Below, one piece after another: positions 49,309 through 60,436 of a stretch of 64,000 nucleotides of DNA; within the stretch, counting starts at the first letter, position 1; each line of letters opens with the position of its first letter. The DNA is from Amia ocellicauda (lineage: Eukaryota > Chordata > Actinopteri > Amiiformes > Amiidae). Location: assembly GCF_036373705.1 (NCBI RefSeq), contig NC_089854.1:28826725-28890724 (forward strand), read 5' to 3'. The notes below the pieces were generated by a model. The model was not told where the DNA came from. It did no database searches and saw nothing but the letters and a program-made list of their open reading frames with translations. A program made the position numbers and the translations under genes.

Positions 49309-49791
49309 ACACAATGACAGACATGTCAAGTGGCAGTGAACAAACTGAAATTAAAAAAAGATAATTTGTACTGTATACGTCCTTATCTGATCATAACAGC
49401 CTGCTGAGAGTACATAAATCAAAGTAATAATGAATGTAATGTAAAAAAAAATGCCACAGATGCCTTAATCATCCATGAGCCCAGGAAATTAGACGTGTCA
49501 TGTCAGAAACAAAGTAATCTAATCTTGTGTCTTTAGATGTCATTAGTTTTAATGGAACAGCTTTTGGAATTACAATTGAAAGGATTTCAAGGTGACCCAA
49601 TGTATCTATTACAAAAGAGGTCATGCAAAAATTCAGGACCAAAGGGTGTACTTATTTCAGGTCCTCTTTACATTTGTGTACATGATCTTGCATATAGGAG
49701 TTTAAATGTCTTATATAAAAATGGGCAGCTAATTTAAAGGATACTGTCCTATTTAAAATTCTTCACAATTCTGTAGTTCACTTTTTTTCAG

Positions 49792-49843
49792 AACCTTGAA
49801 TGAACGTCTAGCTGCTCTTTGACCTTGTGCAGTCAACAAACAG
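49792..49843 (+). other. Candidate noncoding leader exon of the myosin pseudogene
   Basis: 52 bp bounded by TTTTTTTCAG and CAG|GTAAGAAG, both good splice signals, 515 bp upstream of the first recognisable myosin exon. It has no coding match. Myosin heavy chain genes have 5' UTR exons, so this is possible, but it rests on splice signals alone. Confidence 0.3.
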
Positions 49844-50357
49844 GTAAGAAGGGTACCTTTTTATTTACTTAAAGCTGCAGCCATCTGTTTCCTTCTGACT
49901 ATGGAGTGATCAGTATATATTTGAAATGTCCTGTACTTTTTGCATCCCTTTTGCCATAATACGACATTTCCACTTCTACCAAATTTTCTTATTATGATTT
50001 ATATTGTTTAGATATATTTTCAGAAAAATATAATATTATTTAACCCTTTCATTGCAACAGTGAATGTCTTAAAACACCTACACAATGTAAATCCCTAAAT
50101 ACTTTTCAGCAGACTGGAAGTGATAAACTTTGGTAGCACTCCACTGTGTCACATGACTCCTATTACTGTTTCAATGCACATGTGTTAAGTGTACTAAGGT
50201 CATTCTTTTCCAAAGGGAGTACTTACTGCCATACCTTTTCTTTGTGTAAAAACCTAGGGTAAATGTAGTGATTAGAGTTGAAGCTCATCTGCTGTTCTTT
50301 TTTTTAACCACTATGAAAAGTGACTGAAGTAACAACTTCACTTCCGTGTCATTTCAG

Positions 50358-50513
50358 ACATACTCTGGACTTTCTGTGTCACTGTCAATCCCTATAAGTG
50401 GTTGCCAGTGTACAATCCAGAGGTTGTTGGAGGATACAGAGGCAAGAAACGTCAGGAAGTCCCCCCCTACATCTTCTCCATTTCTGATAATGCCTACCAG
50501 TTCATGCTAACAG
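50358..50513 (+). pseudogene. MYH pseudoexon, N-terminal motor
   Basis: Reads [20 protein letters not shown] through [11 protein letters not shown]. The upstream half ([14 protein letters not shown]) is readable only with one base added near 50370, so it carries a 1-bp deletion. The acceptor ATTTCAG and donor ACAG|GTACTG are kept. Confidence 0.93.
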
Positions 50514-50860
50514 GTACTGTCCCCTTTTTTTTATCAAAGGTCATTATAGCATATTGTTTCCATTTTGCAACAATATGCAACAATATTTGCACACACACAT
50601 GCATTCTTTATATACTCATTTTAATATACTGATTTTAACTTATAATAATAAAAAGTTCAGAGACATCAGTGATAAAAATAAAACAGGAGCACACATAATC
50701 AACATTACATTACAGGGCTAAATGGATTCTGAGCAATGGAATGATTATATTTGTTATTTCTAAGCTGAGAAACATTTTCAATCACATTTTTTACCTGTGC
50801 AACACTGGGTTACTGGATGACTTTAAATATTTAGTTATGTGCTTTTTTGTTTTTTTACAG

Positions 50861-50888
50861 ACTGTTAAAATCAGTCTATTCTGATTAC
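50861..50888 (+). pseudogene. MYH pseudoexon, 28 nt, with stop
   Basis: The normal MYH 28-nt exon (DRENQSILIT). Here CGT-GAG has become TGT-TAA, giving a stop at 50866-50868. The splice sites TTACAG and AC|GTAAGT are intact. Confidence 0.9.
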
Positions 50889-50970
50889 GTAAGTATACGT
50901 ACATTGTTAACATACATTCAATATAAATATGTATTTATAATTCAAATGTTTGATGATATTCTTTTCAAAG

Positions 50971-51077
50971 GGGAGAATCTGGCGCTGGGAAGACAGTGAA
51001 CACAAAGCGTGTCATACACCATCGCTGCAGTTGGTGACCCTACCAAGAAGAAGGATCAGACTTCAACAAGGATGCAG
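50971..51077 (+). pseudogene. MYH pseudoexon, P-loop
   Basis: Reads GESGAGKTVNTKRVI, the ATP-binding P-loop. Roughly eight to ten bases are then missing near 51017, and the sequence resumes in another frame (TIAAVGDPTKKKDQTSTRMQ). Confidence 0.92.
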
Positions 51078-52470
51078 GTATTAAAACAAAACAAAGCCGA
51101 ATATTGCTTAATTTTACACATGGAATTCAGGTGAAAGGATCATTATTTTGATTGTGCATAAAAGGTAAACTTTTTCAACAAAACATTCAAACTACTGATT
51201 ATCCTAGTAGACTGATAGATCCTTATACAGAAGCAGAAATCTCAACAGAGACCTTGCTAACTAACTCCACAAAGTCAGAAGATTAGAAATAACCTTTTCT
51301 CCTCTGTATGAAAACATTCCTGAGCGTGACAGCTGCACTCTCTTAAGACCCAAAGAACCAAAGAATGCCCACCATGTGTCGATCAGTTTCTAAACTCTTA
51401 GTGAGGCAGAACAGTCGCTGGCAGAAATAGATCATTCTTAAGGAAATGCCATAGGTTATATGATCAGTAGAAGGATTAGTAAAAGTAGGCAGTTATATTT
51501 AAAGTATAGAGAATAGAAAATTATTCTAAACTCTATCAACAAAGTACTGTCACAAACAGAAGTCTGCAGAATCTATTAGAAAAACTGAATATCACCAGCC
51601 AATCATTTTGACTAAAACACATTCTAATGTGACTGGAATGCAGTTAAGATTTAAATATGTCACTTATTTTAGCAATTAGTTATTTTTAGTCTATTCTCTG
51701 CTCTCATATTCTTAAAATGCAAAGGGCTGGTATTTTGTTTCGTTCAAAACCAAACTAACAAATGTCTAAATTTAATTAATTATGATAATCAGTATTTTAA
51801 TGAACACAGATGTGTCATTAATTTGTAATGAACTTCTGAGACCCTAAATTCTGTGACAAATGCCCAGGGATTACAATGTCAGTATGTAATGGCTACACAG
51901 TACACAAAGTACAGATATATATTAAAGTACAGAAATACATTTCTCTCCTCTTGGAGAATGCTGTATACATTTCACTCACATGTTTGTGGTTTGAGTTGTT
52001 TCACAAAGATAAAATACACTATATACATATCCTGTTTAGCACATACCATATGCACTTTTCAAGCTACCTGTTATCCTTTAAACACATTTATGTGTCATCC
52101 TTCTTATGATGAATTCTAATATAGCCTGTAAGTGTCTTCACAAGATTAGAAACCATTGTAACCAATGTGTTTATGGTACTTTTAATTTAGTTTAATTTAA
52201 TAATTGAAGTACTATTGAGGAACTACTGGCCACTGATGTGAGTAAATTAAATAGCAAAATAGCAAACACTATGGAAAGAAAAACTGCCAAAGAATTATCT
52301 GGAATTATACAACAACACTCCAATCCTTCACTCCCACGTCTTTTAAACCACAAGGTGTTTGGTAACCTGACCATTAATTAGTGGGTTTAGCTGCATATCC
52401 TTGACTTACATGGTTTACATTAGCGGTATCTAATATTTAGATCTGAAATTACATTACATGTTATAGAGAG

Positions 52471-52605
52471 CTGTAGATATCCTGGGCTTTAACACTGAAG
52501 AAAAGGTTGGCATCTACAAACTAGCAGTTGCTGTGATGCATCATGGGAACATGAAGTTTAAGCAGAAGCAGTGAGAGGAGCAAGCTGAACCAGTTGGAAC
52601 AGAAG
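52471..52605 (+). pseudogene. MYH pseudoexon, upper motor
   Basis: Reads [20 protein letters not shown] and [13 protein letters not shown], then TGA at 52572-52574 where Arg (CGA) is expected, then EEQAEPVGTE. Confidence 0.92.
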
Positions 52606-52732
52606 GTATTGATTGATGCCAGATATTTGCTTTAGAAATCTGCCACACACACAAGCCACTTGTACAGTGTACAGCTTTTAAATAAATGTATACATATTTT
52701 TGGTAAAATAGCTGTTGCATTGACTGATAAAG

Positions 52733-52840
52733 TGGCTGATAAAGTTGGGCCTGAACTCTGCTGACTTACTCAAAGCTCTGTGCTACCCCAGAGTCAAGGT
52801 TGGGAACAAGTATGTGACCAAGGGGCAGACTGTGCAGCAG
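52733..52840 (+). pseudogene. MYH pseudoexon
   Basis: VADKVG, then a small frameshifting loss near 52747, then [20 protein letters not shown] and [10 protein letters not shown] with donor CAG|GTAGGA. Confidence 0.9.
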
Positions 52841-52925
52841 GTAGGAGAGTGTTTTGCAATATTCAATAGACTGTACATCTCAAAAATGACTGTTGTAAAA
52901 GGCATAACGTTCCGTCATTCTGTAG

Positions 52926-53075
52926 GTGATCAATGGCATGGGAGTCATTTCAAAAGCAGTTTATGAGAAACTGTTTTTCTGGATGGTGGCAAGGATCAAC
53001 CAACAGTTTGATACAAAACTTCCCCATCAGCATTTAATTGGGGTTCTGGACACTGCTGGGTTTGAAATGTTTGAT
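52926..53075 (+). pseudogene. MYH pseudoexon, switch II
   Basis: 150 nt, open, reading [20 protein letters not shown] through [14 protein letters not shown]. The usual switch II Ile (DIAGFE) is Thr here. This is the last motor exon present. Confidence 0.92.
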
Positions 53076-53168
53076 GTGAGCCTAGGTGCTATCCTAAAAA
53101 TGTACATACAGATATACATATTGTATTGTTGTTTGAACAGTGCATTAAACATTATACAGAAAGCTATA

Positions 53169-53197
53169 CACTCACCTAAAGGATTATTAGGAACACC
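53169..53197 (+). repeat. Left terminal inverted repeat, copy A
   Basis: 29 bp, an exact inverse of 54361-54389. Confidence 0.93.
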
Positions 53198-53316
53198 TGT
53201 TCAATTTCTCATTAATGCAATTATCTAACCAACCAATCACATGGCAGTTGCTTCAATGCATTTAGGGGTGTGGTCCTGGTCAAGACAATCTCCTGAACTC
53301 CAAACTGAATGTCTGA

Positions 53317-54357
53317 ATGGGAAAGAAAGCTGATTTAAGCAATTTTGAGCGTGGCATGGTTGTTGGTGCCAGACGGGCCGGTCTGAGTATTTCACAATCT
53401 GCTCAGTTACTGGGATTTTCACGCACAACCATTTCTAGGGTTTACAAAGAATGGTGTGAAAAGGGAAAAACATCCAGTATGCGGCAGTCCTGTGGGCGAA
53501 AATGCCTTGTTGATGCTAGAGGTCAGAGGAGAATGGGCCGACTGATTCAAGCTGATAGAAGAGCAACTTTGACTGAAATAACCACTCGTTACAACCGAGG
53601 TATGCAGCAAAGCATTTGTGAAGCCACAACACGTACAACCTTGAGGCGGATGGGCTACAACAGCAGAAGACCCCACCGGGTACCACTCATCTCCGTTACA
53701 AATAGGAAAAAGAGGCTACAATTTGCACAAGCTCACCAAAATTGGACAGTTGAAGACTGGAAAAATGTTGCCTGGTCTGATGAGTCTCGATTTCTGTTGA
53801 GACATTCAGATGGTAGAGTCAGAATTTGGCGTAAACAGAATGAGAACATGGATCCATCATGCCTTGTTACCACTGTGCAGGCTGGTGGTGGTGGTGTAAT
53901 GGTGTGGGGGTTGTTTTCTTGGCACACTTTAGGCCCCTTAGTGCCAATTGGGCATCGTTTAAATGCCACGGCCTACCTGAGCATTGTTTCTGACCATGTC
54001 CATCCCTTTATGACCACCATGTACCCATCCTCTGATGGCTACTTCCAGCAGGATAATGCACCATGTCACAAAGGTCGAATCATTTCAAATTGGTTTCTTG
54101 AACATGACAATGAGTTCACTGTACTAAACTGGCCCCCACAGTCATCAGATCTCAACCCAATAGAGCATCTTTGGGATGTGGTGGAACGGGAGCTTCGTGC
54201 CCTGGATGTGCATCCCACAAATCTCCATCAACTGCAAGATGCTATCCTATCAATATGGGCCAACATTTCTAAAGAATGCTTTCAGCCCCTTGTTGAATCA
54301 ATGCCACGTAGAATTAAGGCAGTTCTGAAGGTGAAAGGGGGTCAAACACAGTATTAA
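53317..54357 (+). CDS. Tc1/mariner transposase, full length, copy A
   Basis: 346 residues. It cuts and pastes the element at TA sites. The N-terminus has two helix-turn-helix units of the paired type (first around residues 20-45, ISQSAQLLGFSRTTISRVYK; second about 70-112). A linker RRP (117-119) stands in for the usual GRPR hook. The catalytic triad is D155 (VAWSDESRF), D246 (YFQQDNAPCH) and E283 (NPIEHLWD). 36 residues separate D246 and E283, hence DD36E. One oddity is SSDLNP at 276-281 where the family and copy B have SPDLNP, a substitution close to the catalytic Glu. No stops or frameshifts. Confidence 0.94.
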   Translation: MGKKADLSNFERGMVVGARRAGLSISQSAQLLGFSRTTISRVYKEWCEKGKTSSMRQSCGRKCLVDARGQRRMGRLIQADRRATLTEITTRYNRGMQQSICEATTRTTLRRMGYNSRRPHRVPLISVTNRKKRLQFAQAHQNWTVEDWKNVAWSDESRFLLRHSDGRVRIWRKQNENMDPSCLVTTVQAGGGGVMVWGLFSWHTLGPLVPIGHRLNATAYLSIVSDHVHPFMTTMYPSSDGYFQQDNAPCHKGRIISNWFLEHDNEFTVLNWPPQSSDLNPIEHLWDVVERELRALDVHPTNLHQLQDAILSIWANISKECFQPLVESMPRRIKAVLKVKGGQTQY

Positions 54358-54360
54358 TAT

Positions 54361-54386
54361 GGTGTTCCTAATAATCCTTTAGGTGA

Positions 54387-54389
<3 letters not shown>
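54361..54389 (-). repeat. Right terminal inverted repeat, copy A
   Basis: 29 bp, an exact inverse of 53169-53197, followed by TA and an (AT)n tract. Confidence 0.93.

Positions 54390-54417
<28 letters not shown>
54390..54417 (+). repeat. (TA)n tract abutting copy A
   Basis: About 13 TA units starting at the target duplication. Either the element landed in a TA microsatellite or the duplicated TA has since expanded. The left flank has only TATA. Confidence 0.85.
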
Positions 54418-54420
<3 letters not shown>

Positions 54421-54548
54421 TTTACATTAGAACATGCATAAATACATGCATTATAAATAAATATTAAAAAGCATCAATCAAAATATCACAATGAAGCACC
54501 AGTTCACATGATTGATATAACTTCTGTTTTTTGGGGGATTTTTATGTC

Positions 54549-54844
54549 TTCTCTGGAACATGAAGAAGCCAAAATCCAACATGTTCAGCTGGAAATAAAT
54601 GAAACACAATCAAGAATTGATGAAAAGATAGCCGACAAAGAAGAGGAGATTGGTCTGCTGAAAACGAATCATCAGATGATCCTGGACCGGACGCAGAACT
54701 CCCTGGATGCTGAGAATGATGCGCTGAGACTGAAGAAGAAGATGGAGGGTGACCTGAATGACATGGAGATCCAGCTGAACCACGCACAACAGCAGGCTTC
54801 GGAAGCACAAAATCACCTTCATAAAGTGCAAGCTCAGCTCAAAA
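54549..54844 (+). pseudogene. MYH pseudoexon, distal rod (LMM)
   Basis: Open reading from [20 protein letters not shown] through [20 protein letters not shown] to VQAQLK, a coiled-coil heptad region. About four residues are missing before NDALRLKKK. The expected donor (AAG|GT) now reads AAAATG, so splicing is probably lost. Confidence 0.9.
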
Positions 54845-54989
54845 TGTGTTACCTCTGTCTTCACTAGCAATCATGAACACAGATCTGAACAGAGCTGTCG
54901 TCTCTGTTTTTATGGTTTAACCGAGATCTCAGAAGTTGACAATATATGTTTTGTGAAATGAACTCTAGTATCATTTTTGTGTATTGATT

Positions 54990-55022
54990 TGGCAGATGCC
55001 TTTATCCAGTGTCACTTACAAT
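54990..55022 (+). repeat. Dispersed fish repeat core, third copy
   Basis: TTGGCAGATGCCTTTATCCA then GTGTCACTTACAATG, the same core as at 1186 and 44465. It lies between two MYH pseudoexons. Confidence 0.55.
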
Positions 55023-55198
55023 GTTTACAGGAGGCCACATTCCACTGAGTATACACACACAGTGGTATAACCAAGTCTGAAAGTGTTCTCCAAGAAAAAT
55101 GTTCAGAGAACTAGTTCAGCATAATAGAGATAACAGAACATAACAGCAGCCACCAATGATTTCCTCTCTAATTTATAAAGAACTTATGAATATTTCAG

Positions 55199-55404
55199 GA
55201 CGTTCAAATTCATTTGTATGATGCCCTGTGTGGAAAAGAGGACTTGAAAGAGCAGTTAGTCATTCTGGAAAGCAGAAACACTCTCCTTATTTGTTGAAAA
55301 TGAGGAAATGAAGGCCACGCTGGAGCAAACGAACAGAAGCCACAGGCTGGCTGAGCAGGAGCTGACAGATGCTAGTGAGAGAATCCAGCTTCTTCATTCT
55401 CATA
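55199..55404 (+). pseudogene. MYH pseudoexon, rod, frameshifted
   Basis: DVQIHLYDALCGKEDLKEQL, then a shift near 55300 with TGA codons, then [20 protein letters not shown] and SERIQLLH. No GT follows the expected 3' end. Confidence 0.88.
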
Positions 55405-55477
55405 GTGCTGAAACCCACACAGCTTGTTGACAGGCACAATTAACTTGAATTCTATCTTTCTTAAAAAACCCTTACAG

Positions 55478-55603
55478 AACACAAGCCTCATCAACACCAA
55501 AAAGAAACTGGAATCAGACATCATTCAGCTACAGGTTGAAGCTGAAGAGACACTTCAAGAAGCAAGCAATCCTGATGAGAAACTGAAAAAAGCCATCACT
55601 AGT
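55478..55603 (+). pseudogene. MYH pseudoexon, rod
   Basis: 126 nt, the normal length, open: [20 protein letters not shown] through [12 protein letters not shown]. The acceptor is CTTACAG and the donor AGT|GTATGA. Confidence 0.9.
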
Positions 55604-55760
55604 GTATGAACAGAGTTATTTTCAACCATAGGGAATGAAATATTTACAAATTTTAGTGTTATTCATTATTTCAACCTCTGCTAAATTATCTTATTGCTGT
55701 GGTGATCATGCAATAAATTCACATGAATATTAAGCTATTGTACTTGACCATACAATATGA

Positions 55761-56172
<412 letters not shown>

Positions 56173-56596
56173 GTGGGAATAGCTGAATGGCATTCTGAAT
56201 AGGCAGTAAGTATATGGGGGCCAAGGATCTCAATACGTCTGAGCAGCTAGATTTGGGCCAATTCCTGGTATCCCATGTTATTTATATAGCTAGAAGATTG
56301 AGTAATCCTTTAGAATCCTAAACTCCCCAGAGAATGGCTTCTCAAAAACCACAGCACTCACTAATTCTTGAAATCCTAGAATGTGCACAATAGTTATAAT
56401 CTGAAATTGTCAAGTGTAAGTGACATAGCATCATCAGCTTGCCCTTTAACTTCCATGAATGCCATAGTAATCTGATTGCATCGTAGACTGTGTAGAATGG
56501 TTGAGTTGTCCTACTTATTGCAACGGCATAACTAGACGTCAACAGGTTGTAACAATTATTTCCCCAATTCCTTTTTGCTTTTGTGTTTGTTGACAG

Positions 56597-56731
56597 GAGA
56601 ATCAAGCCAGTACTAACTTGTCAAAGTTCAGGAAGGCGCAGCATGCACTGTTGGAAGCTGAAGAGAGGGCAGATATTGTAGAGTCCCAAGTCACCAAGCT
56701 CAGGGCTAAGAGTCAGGACATTGGTTCCAAG
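56597..56731 (+). pseudogene. MYH pseudoexon, assembly-competence region
   Basis: 135 nt open: [20 protein letters not shown] through [12 protein letters not shown]. The acceptor is TGACAG and the donor AAG|GTAAAA. The preceding exon (TEEDRKNILRLQDLVDKLQ in the family) is not found. Confidence 0.9.
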
Positions 56732-56902
56732 GTAAAAGAACAATGTAAATCCTTTCACTTTATTTCTTTGCTCACAGTAAAGTCTAATCAAAATGTAGAT
56801 AAGCAAAGATTAAATAACTAGTTGCACACAGATACAAGTTATATTATAAGCAAACACTGTATAAAAATGAGACATTTAAGGTTGTTTTGTTTACTTCTAC
56901 AG

Positions 56903-56941
56903 AGAGGGATCAATGTTGAAGAGTGGCATTTGAAGATGTAA
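56903..56941 (+). pseudogene. MYH tail exon and stop
   Basis: Short last coding exon, RGINVEEWHLKM then TAA at 56939-56941, followed by an AATAAA at 57021-57026 in a myosin-like 3' UTR. Confidence 0.7.
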
Positions 56942-57099
56942 GAAAGCACTCAAAGGTGTATAATCATGTTACATTAATGACTGTTTGGCATTCATGTAGA
57001 GCTCCTTATTACTTGTAGTCAATAAAGCATTTGCAGCACCAACCGTCCAGTGCATCATTTATTTGTTTAAATGGAAAACCACAAACATTTTGATACCTA

Positions 57100-58322
57100 C
57101 ACTCACCTAAAGGATTATTAGGAACACCTGTTCAATTTCTCATTAATGCAATTATCTAATCAACCAATCACATGGCAGTTGCTTCAATGCATTTAGGGGT
57201 GTGGTCCTGGTTAAGACAATCTCCTGAACTCCAAACTGAATGTCTGAATGGGAAAGAAAGGTGATTTAAGCAATTTTGAGCGTGGCATGGTTGTTGGTGC
57301 CAGACGGGCCGGTCTGAGTATTTCACAATCTGCTCAGTTACTGGGATTTTCACGCACAACCATTTCTAGGGTTTACAAAGAATGGTGTGAAAAGGGAAAA
57401 GCATCCAGTATGCGGCAGTCCTGTGGGCGAAAATGCCTTGTTGATGCTAGAGGTCAGAGGAGAATGGGCCGACTGATTCAAGCTGATAGAAGAAGAGCAA
57501 CTTTGACTGAAATAACCACTCGTAACCGAGGTATGCAGCAAAGCATTTGTGAAGCCACAACACGTACAACCTTGAGGCGGATGGGCTACAACAGCAGAAG
57601 ACCCCACCGGGTACCACTCATCTCCACTACAAATAGGAAAAAGAGGCTACAATTTGCACAAGCTCACCAAAATTGGACAGTTGAAGACTGGAAAAATGTT
57701 GCCTGGTCTGATGAGTCTCGATTTCTGTTGAGACATTCAGATGGTAGAGTCAGAATTTGGCGTAAACAGAATGAGAACATGGATCCATCATGCCTTGTTA
57801 CCACTGTGTAGGCTGGTGGTGGTGGTGTAATGGTGTGGGGGATGTTTTCTTGGCACACTTTAGGCCCCTTAGTGCCAATTGGGCATCGTTTAAATGCCAC
57901 GGCCTACCTGAGCATTGTTTCTGACCATGTCCATCCCTTTATGACCACCATGTACCCATCCTCTGATGGCTACTTCCAGCAGGATAATGCACCATGTCAC
58001 AAAGGTCGAATCATTTCAAATTGGTTTCTTGAACATGACAATGAGTTCACTGTACTAAACTGGCCCCCACAGTCACCAGATCTCAACCCAATAGAGCATC
58101 TTTGGGATGTGGTGGAACGGGAGCTTCGTGCCCTGGATGTGCATCCCACAAATCTCCATCAACTGCAAGATGCTATCCTATCAATATGGGCCAACATTTC
58201 TAAAGAATGCTTTCAGCACCTTGTTGAATCAATGCCATGTAGAATTAAGGCAGTTCTGAAGGCAAAAGGGGGTCAAAAACACTGTATTAGTATGGTGTTC
58301 CTAATAATCCTTTAGGTGAGTG
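57100..58322 (+). mobile_element. Tc1/mariner DD36E (Incomer-like) element, copy B, 1223 bp
   Basis: The same family and orientation as copy A, with matching 29-bp terminal repeats (57100-57128 and 58294-58322) and TA duplications at 57098-57099 and 58323-58324. It lies 73 bp beyond the MYH pseudogene poly(A) signal. By eye it differs from copy A by about 15 substitutions plus small indels. Confidence 0.92.
57248..58315 (+). pseudogene. Tc1/mariner transposase, copy B, broken
   Basis: 187 residues open, then TAG at 57809-57811 where copy A has CAG (Gln188). The same frame resumes and reads through the second Asp (QQDNAPCH) and the Glu (SPDLNPIEHLWD). An extra AGA codon (RRR for RR, near 57488) and a missing TAC codon (TTRNRG for TTRYNRG, near 57524) cancel in length. 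Near 58276 a 2-bp insertion shifts the last residues, replacing the GGQTQY end. Probably no functional product. Confidence 0.92.
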
Positions 58323-58324
58323 TA

Positions 58325-60029
58325 TATTTCACAGATTCCATCAACAAGGAGGGCTTGACAGCAATAACAGGAAACTTTAAACCAACAAAAGAACAAATGA
58401 TATTAGATTCAGCACTGAACAATATCACATCCTTGATACACAGATCTTAAAAACTGGACTAAATATTTAACCGCTATCAGTCATGGAATATATGAATCTG
58501 GTTTCAAGTAGGTTTGCTGTTGCAGAAATAGGTAGTGCACAATGTAGGCTATTGACAAGATTTTCACAGATTTAAAGCAATAACTGTAAAAATATATTGT
58601 ACATGTTCTGTTTTGCAGGAGAAACAGAAAGTCATAAGGGCATACAATTTAACACCTCACTGTATTTTCATTATAAGGGAGTCTCCACATAGAATTAGCA
58701 GTTAACTGATTCCCCCCTGGTGCTGTTACTGACACTGACCTGGACTCAAAGAGCATGCACTGCTATGTTGTCGACTTGAGCAACGAGTCCCTTGTGCATT
58801 GTTCAATGTTGTAATGTAAAGTACAACTTGGCTTCGAAGAGAAGAGTATTTAAAACACCTGTCTAGGTGGTGAAATCATCCCATCTGTCTCTGCTGCTCT
58901 ATCACACTTCATTATCTATCTCTAAGGGGCTAATAAAGAGCCTGCAGGAATGTAAACCAAGTATAATCTACCATACACGTTTCCAGATTCTGCATGATAT
59001 GACTCTTTAGCCAGTCTTTTTTTAATAACCCTCCGCAGCAGCATTTATGTTTATTATTACACCTGCTTGTCTCTCTATATCTAATATCACCGAGAAAAAT
59101 GGAAGTGTTGTGTTGGTTAACCGAAAGGGGTGTGATGGTGTTTAAAATCAGGAATTCAAATTAAGCACTTTGTTTACTGTATTCATTTTGGAAAGATTAG
59201 AAAGTTAAAATGTGTTCTCCTACAACGACCACGTTGATCTGTTTCTTAAATGTACATTTTCTTAACAAAACAACAAACTTACCTGTGGTTGGTACAAAAT
59301 ATTGCGTCCTTTTACATCTTCTTCTTACAGAGATATATTTTCATAATATTACAATATGCGATAATAACGCTATTGGCTATCTTCAGACTTAGTTCACATG
59401 ACTGATGAAATGCTTGAACGCATCATCTGATTTTGACATCCAATGAAATTAAATGAATTCTTGCAAGAAAAAAACATTAACACAAAACGTGTAAAACAAA
59501 AGTGAATTCGTCAGTACACATTTACAGTACAGTACACAGCTCTATTGTTTAGTTATTTACCATTTGGATGTACAAGGCAGTGAGATGCTACATTTTAAAA
59601 TTGATTGTTAGCTTACAACATCACGAATAAAGGAAACAGTAAAGTTTTAAAATAAACACCAAGAACTATGCTGTATACACCAGATGATGCAAAATCTGTT
59701 GATGCTATGTGGCACTCTTTGCTATAACTCCATTATTTAAGAATGTGTACAATTTATTTGATCTATTATAGTCCTAAAGTAATATTTAAACAGCAAGTTG
59801 TTTTATAGACCTTGTGTTCAACATTGACCTGTCCCTGTCTTCTCTGTTGTTTTATGTGATCAACATCTTAATGTCTACTTATTCACATACTTTTAATACA
59901 TTGGATGCCCTTTGTTCACATGTATATGATTCGGGACTGAGATCTGATTGATCCCAGAAGAGCTGTCTGTCCAGCAGGTGGGCAGGAAGCTGCAGGTGAG
60001 CGGGAAACAGAAGTAGAAGCAGGAGGATA
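58325..60029. other. Intergenic, no gene recognised
   Basis: AT-rich single-copy-looking sequence. A TATTTAAAA and E-box CACCTG at 58846-58861 resemble a muscle-type core promoter, but no exon can be attached. Confidence 0.5.
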
Positions 60030-60436
60030 CTTTTATTTGTTTTTGTATTTTACAACATCAAAATAAAAACCATTCAAAATTTAAAATCAATTAAATTCTA
60101 AAATCATTAAAAAAAACTTTAATATAAATCATTTTCAAGAGCACAAAACAAACAGTGATTGAGTGTGTTCAATGAAGGCAAAATTAACTAAATTAAAGTA
60201 GCAAAGTTTCTAAATAAAAATCAATCTGCTGCATCGAATAACTAAATGGTAAATGCAATAGACAAAACAAAAAGCATAACAAAACAACAAAGGAACCAAA
60301 CAAAAACAATCTAATGCATTTTTAAAGAATGCAACAGACAAATAAATAAAAAATCAAACAAGTTCAAAATACATTTAAAACAATTAAAATTGTTTTAAAA
60401 AACAATAATTTCTTAAGAGAATAAAAGTTCTTGGAC
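60030..60436 (-). other. Possible LINE 3' UTR or flank
   Basis: A-rich on the plus strand and directly downstream (minus sense) of the LINE coding remnant. The true 3' end of the element is not visible. Confidence 0.35.

Larger units (their letters stand above)
40566..50357. other. Intergenic, sco1 to myosin pseudogene
   Basis: About 9.8 kb with no gene I can support. It contains dispersed repeats (42313, 44466), microsatellites (43721, 44428, 49277), a diverged pair of similar segments (about 42560-42790 and 43215-43450), and a Tc1-derived element (46623-47083). A candidate noncoding myosin leader exon lies at 49792-49843. Confidence 0.65.
53169..54389 (+). mobile_element. Tc1/mariner DD36E (Incomer-like) element, copy A, 1221 bp
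   Basis: Terminal inverted repeats are 29 bp and identical (53169-53197 and 54361-54389), starting CACTCACCTAAAGGATTATT. TA duplications lie at 53167-53168 and 54390-54391. The only ORF is a full transposase. It sits in the intron after the switch II pseudoexon of the MYH pseudogene, next to an (AT)n tract. Size, structure and the 36-residue D-to-E spacing fit the described DD36E/Incomer group. Perfect ends and an open ORF suggest a recent insertion. Confidence 0.93.

Noticed and set aside
51078-52470. Search for the missing myosin loop-1 and switch I exons
   Set aside because: No NSSRFGK-like or neighbouring exon sequence in any frame; treated as deleted.
53733-53969. Antisense ORFs within both Tc1 copies (also 57664-57900)
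   Set aside because: Shadows of the transposase coding strand, present in both copies only because the copies are near-identical.
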